From: Streptacidiphilus anmyonensis
Lineage (GTDB): Bacteria; Actinomycetota; Actinomycetes; Streptomycetales; Streptomycetaceae
DNA: 64,000 nt
Reading direction: 5' to 3'
Assembly: GCF_000787855.1 (NCBI RefSeq)
Contig: NZ_BBPQ01000010.1
Coordinates: 79,720-143,719 of the forward strand
The notes beneath the pieces are model-generated. The model searched no databases. It was not told the origin of the DNA and worked only from the letters and a program-made list of their open reading frames with translations. A program made the translations under genes and the position numbers. This document shows positions 42,009-51,779 of this stretch, in pieces (position 1 is the first letter of the stretch; each line of letters opens with the position of its first letter).

Positions 42009-44120
42009 ATGGACTCCACACCCTCTCCCTCGTCCTCCTCACCGGTCGACCTGGTCAGCAGCGCCCTGGAGCACAACATCTCGGGCGGCGCGGCGGCAGC
42101 GGACGACACCTCGGCGGAAGGCCGTCACGATCGGATTCTCGGCGCGGTCAGCGTGGACTGGGATCTGCGGATCACCCGCTGCAATCTGGACGCCCCCGTG
42201 TTCGCCGGTCTGGACGCCGGGGTCGGGAGTCCGTTCGTCGACCTCCTGCCCCCGGGGGACGTACCGACCGTCACCCGGCGGCTGCGCCAGGTGCTGGAGA
42301 CCGGTGAGCCGCACGTCGCCCGGATCCAGCGGCTGCGGCAGGGCGACGGGTCGGAGCTGGTGGTCTCGTTGACCGTCCTGCCCGCCGCGGTGCCCCGCGA
42401 GGGGCTGACCGTCTCCCTGATCGCGATGGCCACAAGGCTGCACCTGTACGCGGCCGAGACCGCGATCGGCACCTCGCTGGACATCGGCGAGACCGCGCAG
42501 TCGCTGGCGCAGTCCCTGCTGGCCTGGGGAGACGTGGCCGCGGTCGACCTCGACTACGCCGTGTGGACGGGCGAGGGGATCACCGGGCAGGGGGAGGGGC
42601 GCATCCGGCTGCGGCGGGCGGCGCTGGTGCCGGACCGGGCCTGGCCCGAGGGTTACGTGACCCCGGGCGACGATCTTCCCGGCGACGCGAGCCGCCTGCT
42701 GGCGCAGGCGGTCCGCCGGGACGACGCCCCGCAGGCCATCGTCATCCCCGACCGGGAGGCGGTGGAGCGGGTGTTCGGCGGTCCGCAGGTGCTGCGCGCC
42801 CTCGTGCCCGGTGACCGGTCGGCGGGGGTGGCGTGCATACCGCTGGTCCTGGACGGCGAGCCGCCCGTCGTGCTGGGCGTGGCGGAGGTCTGGCGGCGAA
42901 CGGACCGCCCGTTCCGCGACAGCGAGCTGTTCGACCTGCAGGAGCTGGTGGCCAGGACCGCCCACCACGTCGACCTGGCCCGTCAGCACCAGCGCGAGCA
43001 CACGCAGGTCCTGGCCCTGCAGCGCCGACTGCTGCCGCGGACGGGCGGCGACACCGTCGAGATCGCCAGCGTCTACCAGCCGACCACCCCCGACAGCGCG
43101 GGCGTCGGCGGCGACTGGGTGAACAGCTTTCCGCTGCCGGACGGCCGCACCGCACTGGTGGTCGGCGACGTCGTCGGGCACGGTCTGGGTGCCGCGGCCG
43201 CCATGGGCCAGCTGAGCATGGAGGCCCGTGCGCTGCTGTCCGCGGGGCTGGCGCCCGACGAGGTGCTGGAGCGTCTGGACGAGACGGTGACGCTGTTGGA
43301 CGACACGGAGTCCGGGCTGGCGGCCGGCTACAGCGCCCTCGGGTCGACCTGCTGCATCGCCCTCTACGACCCGGTCAGCCACCAGGTGACGCTGTCCAGC
43401 GCCGGCCACCTCCCCCCGGTCCTGCTCTCCCCGGACGGGCACGCGAGCCAGCTCGCGGTCCGGCCTCACCCGGGCCTGGGCGCCGAGTTCGCGCTGCGGG
43501 AGCCGTTCGGCGTGCACACCTTCGGCACGCCCCCGGGCTCCCTGCTCGCCCTGTACACGGACGGCCTGGTGGAGGAGCCGACCGTGTCGATCGACGAGGG
43601 CATCGGCAGGCTGGCGGACGCCGTGTCCACGGTCCACCCCTGGGACGACCTGCAGCAGGCCGCCCGCCGCCTCGTCTCCGCCGTGGCGCCCGCGCGCCGG
43701 CGTGACGACGTGACCCTGCTGCTCGCCCGGATGATCGGCTACCGCAAGGGCGACACCACGACCTGGCGGCTGCCTGCCCGCCGTGACGCCCCCGCCCGTG
43801 CCCGGGCGCTGGTCTCCGCACTGCTGCGGCAGTGGGGGGCCGCGGACGACACCCGGGACGACGTGCTGCTGCTGGTCAGCGAGCTGGTCGCGAACGCGGT
43901 GCGCTTCGCCACCGGTCCGGTCACGGTCCGGGTGATCAGGACCGGGTCCGGCCTGCTGTGCGAGGTGGGCGACACCGGCAACGGCAGGCCGCGTCTGGGC
44001 CGGGGCGGCCTCCTCGACGAGGGCGGCCGCGGCCTGCGCATCGTGCACCGGCTCACCACCCGGTGGGGCGTGCGCTGGACGGACACCGGCAAGGTGGTCT
44101 GGGCGGAAGTCGCGAAGTGA
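42009..44120 (+). CDS. PAS-GAF-SpoIIE phosphatase with C-terminal anti-sigma-type ATPase
   Basis: 703 aa from ATG 42009 with GGGAGG just upstream. The domains in order are: a PAS-like sensor (VDWDLRITRCNLDAPVFAGL; about 40-145), a GAF domain (about 150-325), a PP2C/SpoIIE phosphatase (LLPRTGGDTVEIASVYQPTT, AGVGGDWVNSF, LVVGDVVGHGLGAAAAMGQL, SAGHLPPVLL; about 340-560) and a HATPase_c domain like RsbW (LLVSELVANAVRFATGPVTV; about 580-700). Such proteins are common in Streptomyces. They dephosphorylate anti-anti-sigma factors or phosphorylate them in response to an internal signal. It stands at the left border of the chromosome-like region. Confidence 0.9.
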   Translation: MDSTPSPSSSSPVDLVSSALEHNISGGAAAADDTSAEGRHDRILGAVSVDWDLRITRCNLDAPVFAGLDAGVGSPFVDLLPPGDVPTVTRRLRQVLETGEPHVARIQRLRQGDGSELVVSLTVLPAAVPREGLTVSLIAMATRLHLYAAETAIGTSLDIGETAQSLAQSLLAWGDVAAVDLDYAVWTGEGITGQGEGRIRLRRAALVPDRAWPEGYVTPGDDLPGDASRLLAQAVRRDDAPQAIVIPDREAVERVFGGPQVLRALVPGDRSAGVACIPLVLDGEPPVVLGVAEVWRRTDRPFRDSELFDLQELVARTAHHVDLARQHQREHTQVLALQRRLLPRTGGDTVEIASVYQPTTPDSAGVGGDWVNSFPLPDGRTALVVGDVVGHGLGAAAAMGQLSMEARALLSAGLAPDEVLERLDETVTLLDDTESGLAAGYSALGSTCCIALYDPVSHQVTLSSAGHLPPVLLSPDGHASQLAVRPHPGLGAEFALREPFGVHTFGTPPGSLLALYTDGLVEEPTVSIDEGIGRLADAVSTVHPWDDLQQAARRLVSAVAPARRRDDVTLLLARMIGYRKGDTTTWRLPARRDAPARARALVSALLRQWGAADDTRDDVLLLVSELVANAVRFATGPVTVRVIRTGSGLLCEVGDTGNGRPRLGRGGLLDEGGRGLRIVHRLTTRWGVRWTDTGKVVWAEVAK

Positions 44121-44185
44121 CCGCGAAGTGATCGCGGGGTGACCGGTCACGGCCGGGGAGCCGGTCGTGGCCGCGCGGAGCCGCG

Positions 44186-45370
44186 CTACAGCCACTCCCC
44201 TTCCAGGGCGGTGGCGGTGAGACCCGGAGCCGCCGCGTACAGGACGGCGCGACTGCCCGGCTCCTGCCCCGCGTCGTGCGCCCGCCGCATGATGTCGAAC
44301 ACGGCGGCGCCGCCGCGGTTGCCGCTGGTGTAGCTCTCCCGGCTGTAGTCCAGCAGCCCCGACGGCCAGGCGTCGGGCATGGTCTGCTCCATGTACTCCA
44401 GCACCCGGGTGCCGCCGGGGTGCGCCAGCAGCACGTCGGGGTGCCAGGAGTCGGGGTCGTCCTGGTACCGGACGCGCAGCCAGTCCCACATCGCGGTGAC
44501 CGTCTCCTGCACCGCGCGCGGCCCGCGCCGGTCCATCACGAAGTGGGCGCCGTCCGCCCGGGTGTCCAGGCGGTGCAGGTCCTGGGTGCCGGGCAGGGTG
44601 TGGTGCCAGGCGGAGTCCAGCCGCAGCACCGACGCCTCCCTCGGGCGGCCGGTGACCACCGCGGCGACCGCGGTGTCCGCGAAGAGCAGTCGGACGATCA
44701 GCGACTCGAGCGTGTCGTCCGCGGGCTGGTAGGTCGTGCTCAGCGCCTCCGAGATCACGACCAGGACCACCCGGTCGGGGTCCGCGGCCACGAGATCGGC
44801 CGCCAGCGCCAGGGAGCGGGTCCCCGCTATGCAGGCCCACTGCGTGGCCGGCAGCAGCGTCGCGTCGTTGCGGAGCGCAAGGCTGTTCGCCAGGGCGACG
44901 TCCAGGCCCGGCAGCGCCGGGGTGGTGGAGTGACTGGTGATCAGACAGTCGACGTCGGCGGCGTCCAACCCGGCGATCTGCAGGGCTCCGCGCGCCGCGC
45001 GCTCCCCGTAGGACCGCACGGCCTCCCAGGCCGGAGCGGTGCGCTCCTGGACGGTCTGCGGCGTGGGTATCGCCTCGAGCGCGGCGACGACGCGGTCGAC
45101 CTGCTGCTGGGTGAACCCCTCGCGCTCCAGCGCCTCTTGGGCCGGGGCGACGCCGACGGTCGCCAGGCCGCCGGCTCTGCCGGGCGCGACGGCGGCCTCC
45201 AGCGGCAGCATCCACCCGCGGGTCTCGATGCCGGTGCCGGCCGCGATGCCGTCGATCCGCGGCGCCCACGCCGCGTGCGGGTGGCGGTCGCGCACCTCCG
45301 CGACGATCTGGCTGGTCTCCACGGTGTGCTCGCCGTGGATCACGGCAGGGGGACAGAGGTAAGCGGCCAT
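44186..45370 (-). CDS. Type III polyketide synthase homologue (chalcone/stilbene synthase family)
   Basis: 394 aa from ATG 45370; upstream in-frame sequence is not protein-like. The thiolase-fold catalytic triad is in place: Cys180 in TQWACIAGTRSLALA, His317 in LLAHPGGTRVLEYM and Asn351 in YTSGNRGGAAVFDIM. Other family blocks are LEREGFTQQQVDRVV and ITSHSTTPALPGLDVALANS. The enzyme should condense an acyl-CoA starter with malonyl-CoA units. The Cys-proximal sequence differs from the THN synthase (RppA) type, so the product cannot be predicted. The gene stands alone, with no tailoring gene visible beside it. Confidence 0.85.
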   Translation of the reverse strand: MAAYLCPPAVIHGEHTVETSQIVAEVRDRHPHAAWAPRIDGIAAGTGIETRGWMLPLEAAVAPGRAGGLATVGVAPAQEALEREGFTQQQVDRVVAALEAIPTPQTVQERTAPAWEAVRSYGERAARGALQIAGLDAADVDCLITSHSTTPALPGLDVALANSLALRNDATLLPATQWACIAGTRSLALAADLVAADPDRVVLVVISEALSTTYQPADDTLESLIVRLLFADTAVAAVVTGRPREASVLRLDSAWHHTLPGTQDLHRLDTRADGAHFVMDRRGPRAVQETVTAMWDWLRVRYQDDPDSWHPDVLLAHPGGTRVLEYMEQTMPDAWPSGLLDYSRESYTSGNRGGAAVFDIMRRAHDAGQEPGSRAVLYAAAPGLTATALEGEWL

Positions 45371-45748
45371 GCTGGGGCACCTTTTCAGGGGGGACATGGG
45401 TCGCGGCCACGTGGGCGCCGACGGGCGCCGCTTCGGGGCGCGGTTCCCTCCGAGAATGCACACAAAAGGGACATTTATGCTGTGACGTACGCAACTTGGG
45501 CGATGATGGCGTGTGTGACGCGGGACACGCTGCCTGGTCCCACGCGGACCGTGCGTCTCTCTGGCCTCAGCTGACTCCCACTCATCCGACGATCTGTCAG
45601 GAGTCGTCAGCCAAAAGGCCGTACTTGTCAAAACGCTGGCATGAACACTTCCCCGGGCGTGTTACCGACTGGTAAAAAGTTCGACGACGCGCGTCGACCT
45701 GTCCCCACCCCTGACCAGTCGTGCACCACCACCACAAGTGGAGGTTCC
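45371..45748. other. Divergent intergenic region, ~380 bp
   Basis: It lies between the leftward polyketide synthase and the rightward secreted hydrolase and should contain both promoters. AT-richer spots occur near 45465-45500 and 45605-45680. No gene is supported; the frames running through it are upstream extensions of the two genes. Confidence 0.5.
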
Positions 45749-46555
45749 ATGCGCACCCCCGCGTCCAGACGTCTCCTGGCCGGCGCCCTCGCCGCCGGCG
45801 CCCTGATCACCGGCGCCCTCGCCGCGGCCCCCACCGCGCAGGCGTCGACGGGCGGCTACGTCGCCCTCGGCGACTCCTACTCCTCCGGAGTGGGCAGCGG
45901 CAGCTACATCTCCTCCAGCGGCTCGTGTGAGCGCAGCACGCTGGCCTTCCCCTACCTGTGGCAGCAGGCGCACTCGCCCTCCAGCTTCAGCTTCCAGGCC
46001 TGCTCCGGCGCGACCACCGCGGATGTGCTGAGCGGTCAGCTCTCCACGCTGAGCAGCAGCACCTCCGAGGTGAGCATCACCATCGGCGGCAACGACGCCG
46101 GCTTCTCCTCGACGATGGAGACCTGCGTGCTGGAGGGCACCAGCTCGTGCCTGTCCGCCGTGAGCTCGGCCGAGAACTTCATCAACACCCAGCTCGGCGC
46201 CAAGCTCGACGCGGTCTACTCCGCGATCCGCTCCAAGGCGCCCAACGCCCACGTGGTGGTGCTCGACTACCCCCACCTGTACGCGGTCCCCGGCGACTGC
46301 CTCTTCGGGATCAGCGACACCAGCCGCTCCGCGATCAACGGCGCGGCCGACGACCTCGCCTCGGTCACCGCCAAGGAGGTCGCGAAGTACGGCAACTTCA
46401 CCTTCGCCGACGTCCGCGGCGCCTTCTCCGGTCACGAGATCTGCACGGACTCCGAGTGGCTGCACAGCACCACGCTGCCGATCGACGAGTCCTACCACCC
46501 CACCGCCGCAGGCCAGTCGGGCGGCTACCTCCCGGTGTTCAGCGCGGACGCCTGA
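45749..46555 (+). CDS. Secreted SGNH-family esterase/lipase
   Basis: 268 aa from ATG 45749 (GGAGG four bases before it). A signal peptide with an Ala-rich core ends at TAQA-S (about residue 32). The catalytic blocks of SGNH hydrolases are present: GDSYSSG (Ser43), a Gly-containing block II region, SITIGGNDAGF (block III) and DESYHPT near the C-terminus (Asp and His). Six Cys residues fit the three disulfides of Streptomyces extracellular lipases such as the S. coelicolor SCO1725-type enzyme. It would hydrolyse short or medium acyl esters outside the cell. Confidence 0.92.
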   Translation: MRTPASRRLLAGALAAGALITGALAAAPTAQASTGGYVALGDSYSSGVGSGSYISSSGSCERSTLAFPYLWQQAHSPSSFSFQACSGATTADVLSGQLSTLSSSTSEVSITIGGNDAGFSSTMETCVLEGTSSCLSAVSSAENFINTQLGAKLDAVYSAIRSKAPNAHVVVLDYPHLYAVPGDCLFGISDTSRSAINGAADDLASVTAKEVAKYGNFTFADVRGAFSGHEICTDSEWLHSTTLPIDESYHPTAAGQSGGYLPVFSADA

Positions 46556-46565
46556 TACTGGGCGG

Positions 46566-46973
46566 ATGACCTCTGATCTCCCGCTGGTCCACCACGTCGA
46601 GTTGTGGACGGACGACCTGGCCCTCGCCGAACGGCAGTGGGGTCCGGTGCTGACCGCCCTGGGCTGCGAGCCGTTCCAGCACTGGCAGGACGGCCGCAGC
46701 TGGCGGTCCGGCGGGAGCTACGTCGTGATCGAGCAGTCGCCCGCGCTCCGGCCCGGAGGGCACGACCGGATGCGGGCGGGGATCAACCATCTGGCGCTGC
46801 GTGCCCCCGGGCGGGCCCGCAGCGCCGCCCTGCGTTCGGTGGCGCTGTCGGCGGGCTGGACGGAGCGTGTGGACACCGGGCGGGCGCTGCACCTGATCGA
46901 CGGTCAGGGCTTCGAGCTGGAGCTCGTCTACGACGAGAGCGACGCCGGTCCTGTCGCTGGCGCTACGTCGTGA
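46566..46973 (+). CDS. VOC (glyoxalase/dioxygenase superfamily) protein
   Basis: 135 aa with the babbab pattern of a single VOC half: LVHHVELWTDDLALAERQWG at the start, SYVVIEQSPA in the middle, then INHLALRAPGRARSAALRSV and a C-terminal FELELVYDES whose Glu is at the usual metal-ligand position. The first His and this Glu could bind a metal. Substrate unknown; many such stand-alone proteins act on reactive small molecules or bind antibiotics. It is ten bases downstream of the SGNH gene stop, and its end overlaps the end of the convergent acyl-CoA ligase gene. Confidence 0.8.
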   Translation: MTSDLPLVHHVELWTDDLALAERQWGPVLTALGCEPFQHWQDGRSWRSGGSYVVIEQSPALRPGGHDRMRAGINHLALRAPGRARSAALRSVALSAGWTERVDTGRALHLIDGQGFELELVYDESDAGPVAGATS

Positions 46974-48819
46974 GCTGCACCGCCGGGGCGGCGGCCGCGT
47001 CCGCGTAGAGGGCCTCGATGTCCGCCGCGCAGGCGCGGGCGATGGCCCGGCGGCGCAGCTTCAGCGACGGCGTCAGCAGGCCCGCCTGCTCGGTGAACTC
47101 GATCGCGAGGATGCGGAAGGCGCGCACCGACTCGGCGCGCGAGACCACCGTGTTGGCCGTCACCACCGCGCGCTGGAGCTCGGCGTGGAGCTCCGGATCC
47201 GTCGCGGCCTCCAGTGGGCCGAGCGGAGCGCGGCCGCGGACCCGCAGCCAGTGCTCCACGGCCTCGGGGTCGAGGGTGATCAGCGCGGCGATGAACGGGC
47301 GGTCGTCGCCGACGAGCGCGCAGTGCGCCACCAGCGGGTGGGTGCGGATGCGGTCCTCCAGCACCACCGGGGAGACGCTCTTGCCGCCGCTGGTGACCAG
47401 GATCTCCTTCTTGCGCCCGGTGATGTGCAGGTAGCCGAGCCGGTCCAGATGACCCAGGTCCCCGGTGGCCAGCCAGCCGCCGCGCAGCGTACGGCCGGTG
47501 GACTCGGTGTCGTGCAGGTAGCCCTGGAAGACCTGGCCGCCGGAGATCCAGATCTCGCCGTCCTCGGCGATCAGCACGCTGGTGCCCGGGATCGGCTGGC
47601 CGACCGTGCCGTACCGGACCTTCTCCTGCGGGTTGGCGGTCGCGGCGGCCGTGGTCTCGGTCAGGCCGTAGCCCTCCAGCACGGTGACGCCCGCGCCGCG
47701 GAAGAACAGCGCCTGCTCGCGGCTCATCGCCGAGCCGCCGGACATGGCGTAGCGCAGGCGTCCGCCCAGGACCGCGCGCACCTTGCCGTAGACGAGGGAC
47801 TCGTAGAGCTGGTGCTGCATCCGCAGCGCGGCCGACGGACCGGGGCCCTCGTCGAAGGCCTGACGCTCCAGCGCCTCCGCGTAGCGGACCGCGACCTGGT
47901 ACGCCTTCTCGAACGCGGACGCCCGCCCGGCCCGCTCGGCCCGCTCCCTGGCTCTTCGGAGCATCTTCTCGAAGACGTACGGCACCGCGAGCAGGAACGT
48001 CGGCCGGAACGCCGCGAGGGTGGGCAGCAGCTGGGCCGGGGAGGTGCTCGGCTCGTGCCCGAGCTTGATCCCGCCGCGGACCGCGGTCACCTGGATCATG
48101 CGCCCGAAGACGTGCGCCAGCGGCAGGAACAGCAGCGTGGCCGGCTGCTCGCCGCCGCGTCCGCTGAACACGTCGTCGTAGCGGGCCAGCAGGTTGTCGC
48201 ACTCGGCGAGGAAGTTGCCGTGGGTGATCACGCAGCCCTTGGGGCGGCCGGTGGTGCCGGAGGTGTAGATGACGGTCGCGACGGTCTCCGCGACGACGGC
48301 CTGCCGGTGCTGGTTGACGTACTCGTCCGGCATGCCCTGGCCGGCCATCGCCAGCTGCGCCAGCGCGCCCGAGTCCAGCTGCCAGATGTGGCGCAGGTCC
48401 TCGAGGGTGTCGCAGACCGAGCCGACGGTCATGGCGTGGTCCTCGTTCTCCACGATGCAGGCCACGGCCCGGGTGTCGGCGAGGATCCAGCGCAGCTGCT
48501 CGGCGGAGGAGGTCGGGTAGACCGGCACGGGCTGGGCGCCGAGCGACCAGAGCGCGTAGTCGAGGACGGTCCACTCGTAGCGGGTGCGCGACATCATCGC
48601 GACCCGGTCGCCGAAGCGGATGCCCTGCGCGAGCAGGCCCTTGGCGACGGCCAGCACCTCGTCGCGGAAGTCGGCGGCGCTCACGTCCGACCAGGCGTCT
48701 CCCTGACGCCGGGCCAGGACGGCCTTGTGGGGTGTCTCCTCAGCGGTCCGGTAGACCGACTCGGCCAGCCCCTCCGCCTTGGGGCACCGCGCCAGCGCCG
48801 GAACACTGAACTCGCGCAC
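46963..48819 (-). CDS. Long-chain acyl-CoA ligase (AMP-forming)
   Basis: 618 aa from a GTG preceded by AAGGAGGG. The AMP-binding signature IYTSGTTGRPKGCVITHG is in place, as are VLEGYGLTETT and the adenylation/hinge block ATGDLGHLDRLGYLHITGRK followed by KEILVTSGGKSVSP. The overall length and the APxxVYPTSSAEQLRWIL-like start fit the FadD15-type ligases of actinobacteria. It activates fatty acids as acyl-CoA for beta-oxidation or lipid synthesis. It converges on the VOC gene with an 11-base overlap of the two ends. Confidence 0.9.
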   Translation of the reverse strand: MREFSVPALARCPKAEGLAESVYRTAEETPHKAVLARRQGDAWSDVSAADFRDEVLAVAKGLLAQGIRFGDRVAMMSRTRYEWTVLDYALWSLGAQPVPVYPTSSAEQLRWILADTRAVACIVENEDHAMTVGSVCDTLEDLRHIWQLDSGALAQLAMAGQGMPDEYVNQHRQAVVAETVATVIYTSGTTGRPKGCVITHGNFLAECDNLLARYDDVFSGRGGEQPATLLFLPLAHVFGRMIQVTAVRGGIKLGHEPSTSPAQLLPTLAAFRPTFLLAVPYVFEKMLRRARERAERAGRASAFEKAYQVAVRYAEALERQAFDEGPGPSAALRMQHQLYESLVYGKVRAVLGGRLRYAMSGGSAMSREQALFFRGAGVTVLEGYGLTETTAAATANPQEKVRYGTVGQPIPGTSVLIAEDGEIWISGGQVFQGYLHDTESTGRTLRGGWLATGDLGHLDRLGYLHITGRKKEILVTSGGKSVSPVVLEDRIRTHPLVAHCALVGDDRPFIAALITLDPEAVEHWLRVRGRAPLGPLEAATDPELHAELQRAVVTANTVVSRAESVRAFRILAIEFTEQAGLLTPSLKLRRRAIARACAADIEALYADAAAAPAVQLTT

Positions 48820-49106
48820 GTGGTCTTTTCCCTCCTTGCCCCCCGAGGCGCGGGCGGCCGAAATCGAAAGTTACCTCTCGGAAACAGAGAGTGGCCAGAG
48901 GGCGTCCACCTGCTTCACCGGACTTCCACCCCGCACCGCGATATCGCGAGATATGTGCCAGTTGTTCTGGTTTGGTGCGCATGATGTGACGGGGTGTGGC
49001 AAAGAACCGGAGGAAATATGCCGCCGATGGGGCGGGCGACGCTCGAACTGGTACATGCGCAAGTAGTAGAGTCGCGGCGTTTCTGCCGGGCCCACAAGAG
49101 GAACCC

Positions 49107-51779
49107 ATGCGACTCCGCCGCAGATCCATACGCGCGAAGATCACCGCGTTGCTCCTGGTACCGCTCGTCGCGTTGACCGGCCTCTGGGCCTACACCTCGG
49201 TGGTGTCCGCTACCCAGGTGTGGGGCCTGCTCAAGGTCGTCGACGACTACAAGTGGTACGGCGCACCCGCGGACGCCCTCTCCCGGGCGCTCCAGGACGA
49301 GCGGCGCGCCGCGGTCTCCTTCGCCGCGACCAGGATCGACGGCAGGACCGTGCCCGCCTCCGCGCTGGCCCCCCTGCAGGCCGCGGAGGCGAAGACCGAC
49401 GCCGCCGCCGCGATGTTCGAGTCGCACGCGAACGACGCCGGCCACCGCAAGGACCTCAACGCCCCGTCCGAGGACGCGGTGCGGACGATCCTCGACCAGA
49501 TCAACGCCCTGAAGGTGGAGCGCACCGCGGTCGGGCAGCACTACCTCGACTGGTTCAGCGTCTACGTCTGGTACACGAACATCCAGGACCCCTTCTTCGA
49601 CCTGCGCCTGGGCCTCAGCGACATCCCCGCCGGCGACCTCGCCCGCACCGCCCAGAACCTCGTCGAGCTGGTCCGCGCCCGCGAGTACATCTCCCGCGAG
49701 GACGCACTGGAGGAGGGCGCGCACCTCCAGCCCGACCTGAGCGCCGTCCAGTTCCAGGAGATGCTCTCCACCTCCGCGACCGAGCAGCTGCTGCTGCGCG
49801 TCCACATCGCCCAGCTGCCCCCGCAGCTGGCCGCGCTCTACCAGGACTTCGCCGACAGCTCCGACTACTCCGAGCTCAACGCCCTGGAGGACTACTCCGG
49901 GCAGCTCGGCGAGTCCCAGCACATCAGCCGGCTCAACTACGCGCAGTGGCGCGAGACCGCCGACCGGGTGCTGGACCGCCTCAGCGACATCGACCAGCAG
50001 TCCGCCACCGTCGCCGGCCAGCAGGGGCGCGACTACGCGCTCGGCGTCATCTGGCGCGACGGCATCGCCGGCGTGCTCGGTCTGCTCGCGGTCGTGCTGA
50101 CCGTCTTCATCTCCGTGCGCATCGGCCGGCGCCTGGTGCGCGAGCTCGTCCAGCTGCGCAACGGGGCCTTCGACCTGGCGGGCGTGCGCCTGCCCTCCGT
50201 CATGCGGCGGCTGCGCGAGGGCGAGAAGGTCGACGTCGCCGTCGAGGCCCCGCCGCTCACCGCCCCCGACGAGCCCGGACAGGGCCCGACCGCGCCCGAC
50301 GAGCTGGCCCAGCTCGGCCGCGCCTTCAACGCCGTGCAGCGCGCCGCCATCGAGGCCGCCGTCGAGCAGGCCGAGCTGCGCCGCGGCGTCTCCGCCGTCT
50401 TCGTCAACCTCGCCCGCCGCAGCCAGGCGCTGCTGCACCGCCAGCTCTCCCTGCTCGACGAGATGGAGCGGCGCGCCGAGGACCCGGAGGAGCTGGAGGA
50501 CCTGTTCCGGCTCGACCACCTGACCACCCGCATGCGCCGCCACGCCGAGGGCCTGATCATCCTGTCCGGCTCCGCGCCCGGCCGCTCCTGGCGGCGGCCG
50601 GTCCGCATCCTCGACGTGGTCCGCGCCGGCGTCGGCGAGATCGAGGACTACGCCCGCGTCCGCGTGCACCGGATGCCGCCCGTCGCTGTCGTCGGCGGCG
50701 CCGTCTCCGACCTGGTCCACCTGCTGGCCGAACTGGTCGAGAACGCCACCGTCTTCTCGCCCCCGCACACCCAGGTGCGGATCGTCGGCGAGGAGGTCGC
50801 GCACGGCTTCGTGCTGGAGATCGACGACCGCGGCCTCGGCATGGGCGACGAGGCGCTGTCCTCCGCCAACGACCGCCTGGCCACCGGAGGCGACTTCGAC
50901 CTCGGCGACACCGACCGCCTCGGCCTGTTCGTCGTCAGCCGCCTGGCCGCCCGTCACCAGATCCGGGTCTCGCTGCGGCGCTCCCCGTACGGCGGCACCA
51001 CGGCCGTGGTGCTGCTCCCGCACGAGCTGCTGACCCCGGCCGCACCGCGCCCCGGCGACGCCGCGGGCAGCGGGGCGGCGTCCGTCACCGGCACGGAGTC
51101 CGGCGCCGATTCCGGGACCGCCTCGGGCGAGTACGCGCTGCCCGCGTCGCTCACCCGCGGACTGCGCGACGCCCCGGCCGAGACCGGCCGCGCCTCCGGC
51201 AGCCGCCTCGCGTCGACCCCGCGCGCCTACCCCGGCCGCCTGGGCGGCCCGCGCCCGCACACCCCCGACGAGGCCACCGGCGGCGGTCTGCCGCGCCGGC
51301 GCCCCAACCCCGCCCTCCAGGCCGTGCGTCAGGAGGTCCTGGCGGACGAGGTGCTGGTCGAGGAGGTGCTCAACGTCGAGGTCCTCGACGAGGGCGGGCT
51401 GGGCGCCCTGACCTCGGCCGAGCCGGTCGCCGGCGCCGACGTGATCGACGCCGAGGTGCTGAGCGAGGAGGACCTCGCCGTCGAGCTGCTGCCCGCCGTC
51501 GAGGACAGCCGGGTGGGTCTCCCGCCCGCCCTGCCGCGGCGTGTGCGGCAGGCGAACCTCGCGCCGCAGCTGCGACGCAACGCCGACGTCCCCGCGCAGC
51601 AGCCGGACGTGCCGCGCTCCGAGCGCACGCCCGAGCAGGCGCGGGCGACCTTCGCCTCGTTCCAGCGCGGCCTGCAGCGCGGGCGCACCCAGCCGGCGCC
51701 GCCCGCCCGGCCCGGCCGGCCCACCGATGACCACACAGGCGCGAACACAGAACCGACTGCGGAAGGAACCACCCGATGA
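49107..51779 (+). CDS. cvnA: Conservon sensor kinase-like protein CvnA
   Basis: 890 aa from ATG 49107 (GAGG five bases upstream). One membrane helix lies at the N-terminus (ITALLLVPLVALTGLWAYTS) and a second at about 315-335 (GIAGVLGLLAVVLTVFISVR), with a nitrate-sensor-like helical extracytoplasmic region between them. A cytoplasmic HATPase domain follows (LLAELVENATVFSPPHTQVR, LEIDDRGLGMGDEALS, LGLFVVSRLAARHQIRVSLR). A canonical phosphoacceptor His block is replaced by an RRSQALLHRQLSLLDEM helix. The C-terminal 250 residues are disordered and Pro/Arg/Glu-rich. Conservons act like membrane-bound G-protein-coupled assemblies in Streptomyces development. Confidence 0.9.
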   Translation: MRLRRRSIRAKITALLLVPLVALTGLWAYTSVVSATQVWGLLKVVDDYKWYGAPADALSRALQDERRAAVSFAATRIDGRTVPASALAPLQAAEAKTDAAAAMFESHANDAGHRKDLNAPSEDAVRTILDQINALKVERTAVGQHYLDWFSVYVWYTNIQDPFFDLRLGLSDIPAGDLARTAQNLVELVRAREYISREDALEEGAHLQPDLSAVQFQEMLSTSATEQLLLRVHIAQLPPQLAALYQDFADSSDYSELNALEDYSGQLGESQHISRLNYAQWRETADRVLDRLSDIDQQSATVAGQQGRDYALGVIWRDGIAGVLGLLAVVLTVFISVRIGRRLVRELVQLRNGAFDLAGVRLPSVMRRLREGEKVDVAVEAPPLTAPDEPGQGPTAPDELAQLGRAFNAVQRAAIEAAVEQAELRRGVSAVFVNLARRSQALLHRQLSLLDEMERRAEDPEELEDLFRLDHLTTRMRRHAEGLIILSGSAPGRSWRRPVRILDVVRAGVGEIEDYARVRVHRMPPVAVVGGAVSDLVHLLAELVENATVFSPPHTQVRIVGEEVAHGFVLEIDDRGLGMGDEALSSANDRLATGGDFDLGDTDRLGLFVVSRLAARHQIRVSLRRSPYGGTTAVVLLPHELLTPAAPRPGDAAGSGAASVTGTESGADSGTASGEYALPASLTRGLRDAPAETGRASGSRLASTPRAYPGRLGGPRPHTPDEATGGGLPRRRPNPALQAVRQEVLADEVLVEEVLNVEVLDEGGLGALTSAEPVAGADVIDAEVLSEEDLAVELLPAVEDSRVGLPPALPRRVRQANLAPQLRRNADVPAQQPDVPRSERTPEQARATFASFQRGLQRGRTQPAPPARPGRPTDDHTGANTEPTAEGTTR

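Noticed and set aside
41636-42109. Minus-strand frame ending near 41636 (…VKVDTPAGAIMTTPPPTS) as a gene or gene remnant
   Set aside because: It overlaps the promoter and start of the phosphatase gene and has no recognised homology; I could not link it to sdaA or to an integrase.
44121-44185. Hairpin between the phosphatase and polyketide synthase genes
   Set aside because: GTGACCGGTCAC and imperfect CACGGCCG/CGGTCGTG arms occur, but no single convincing stem-loop could be chosen.
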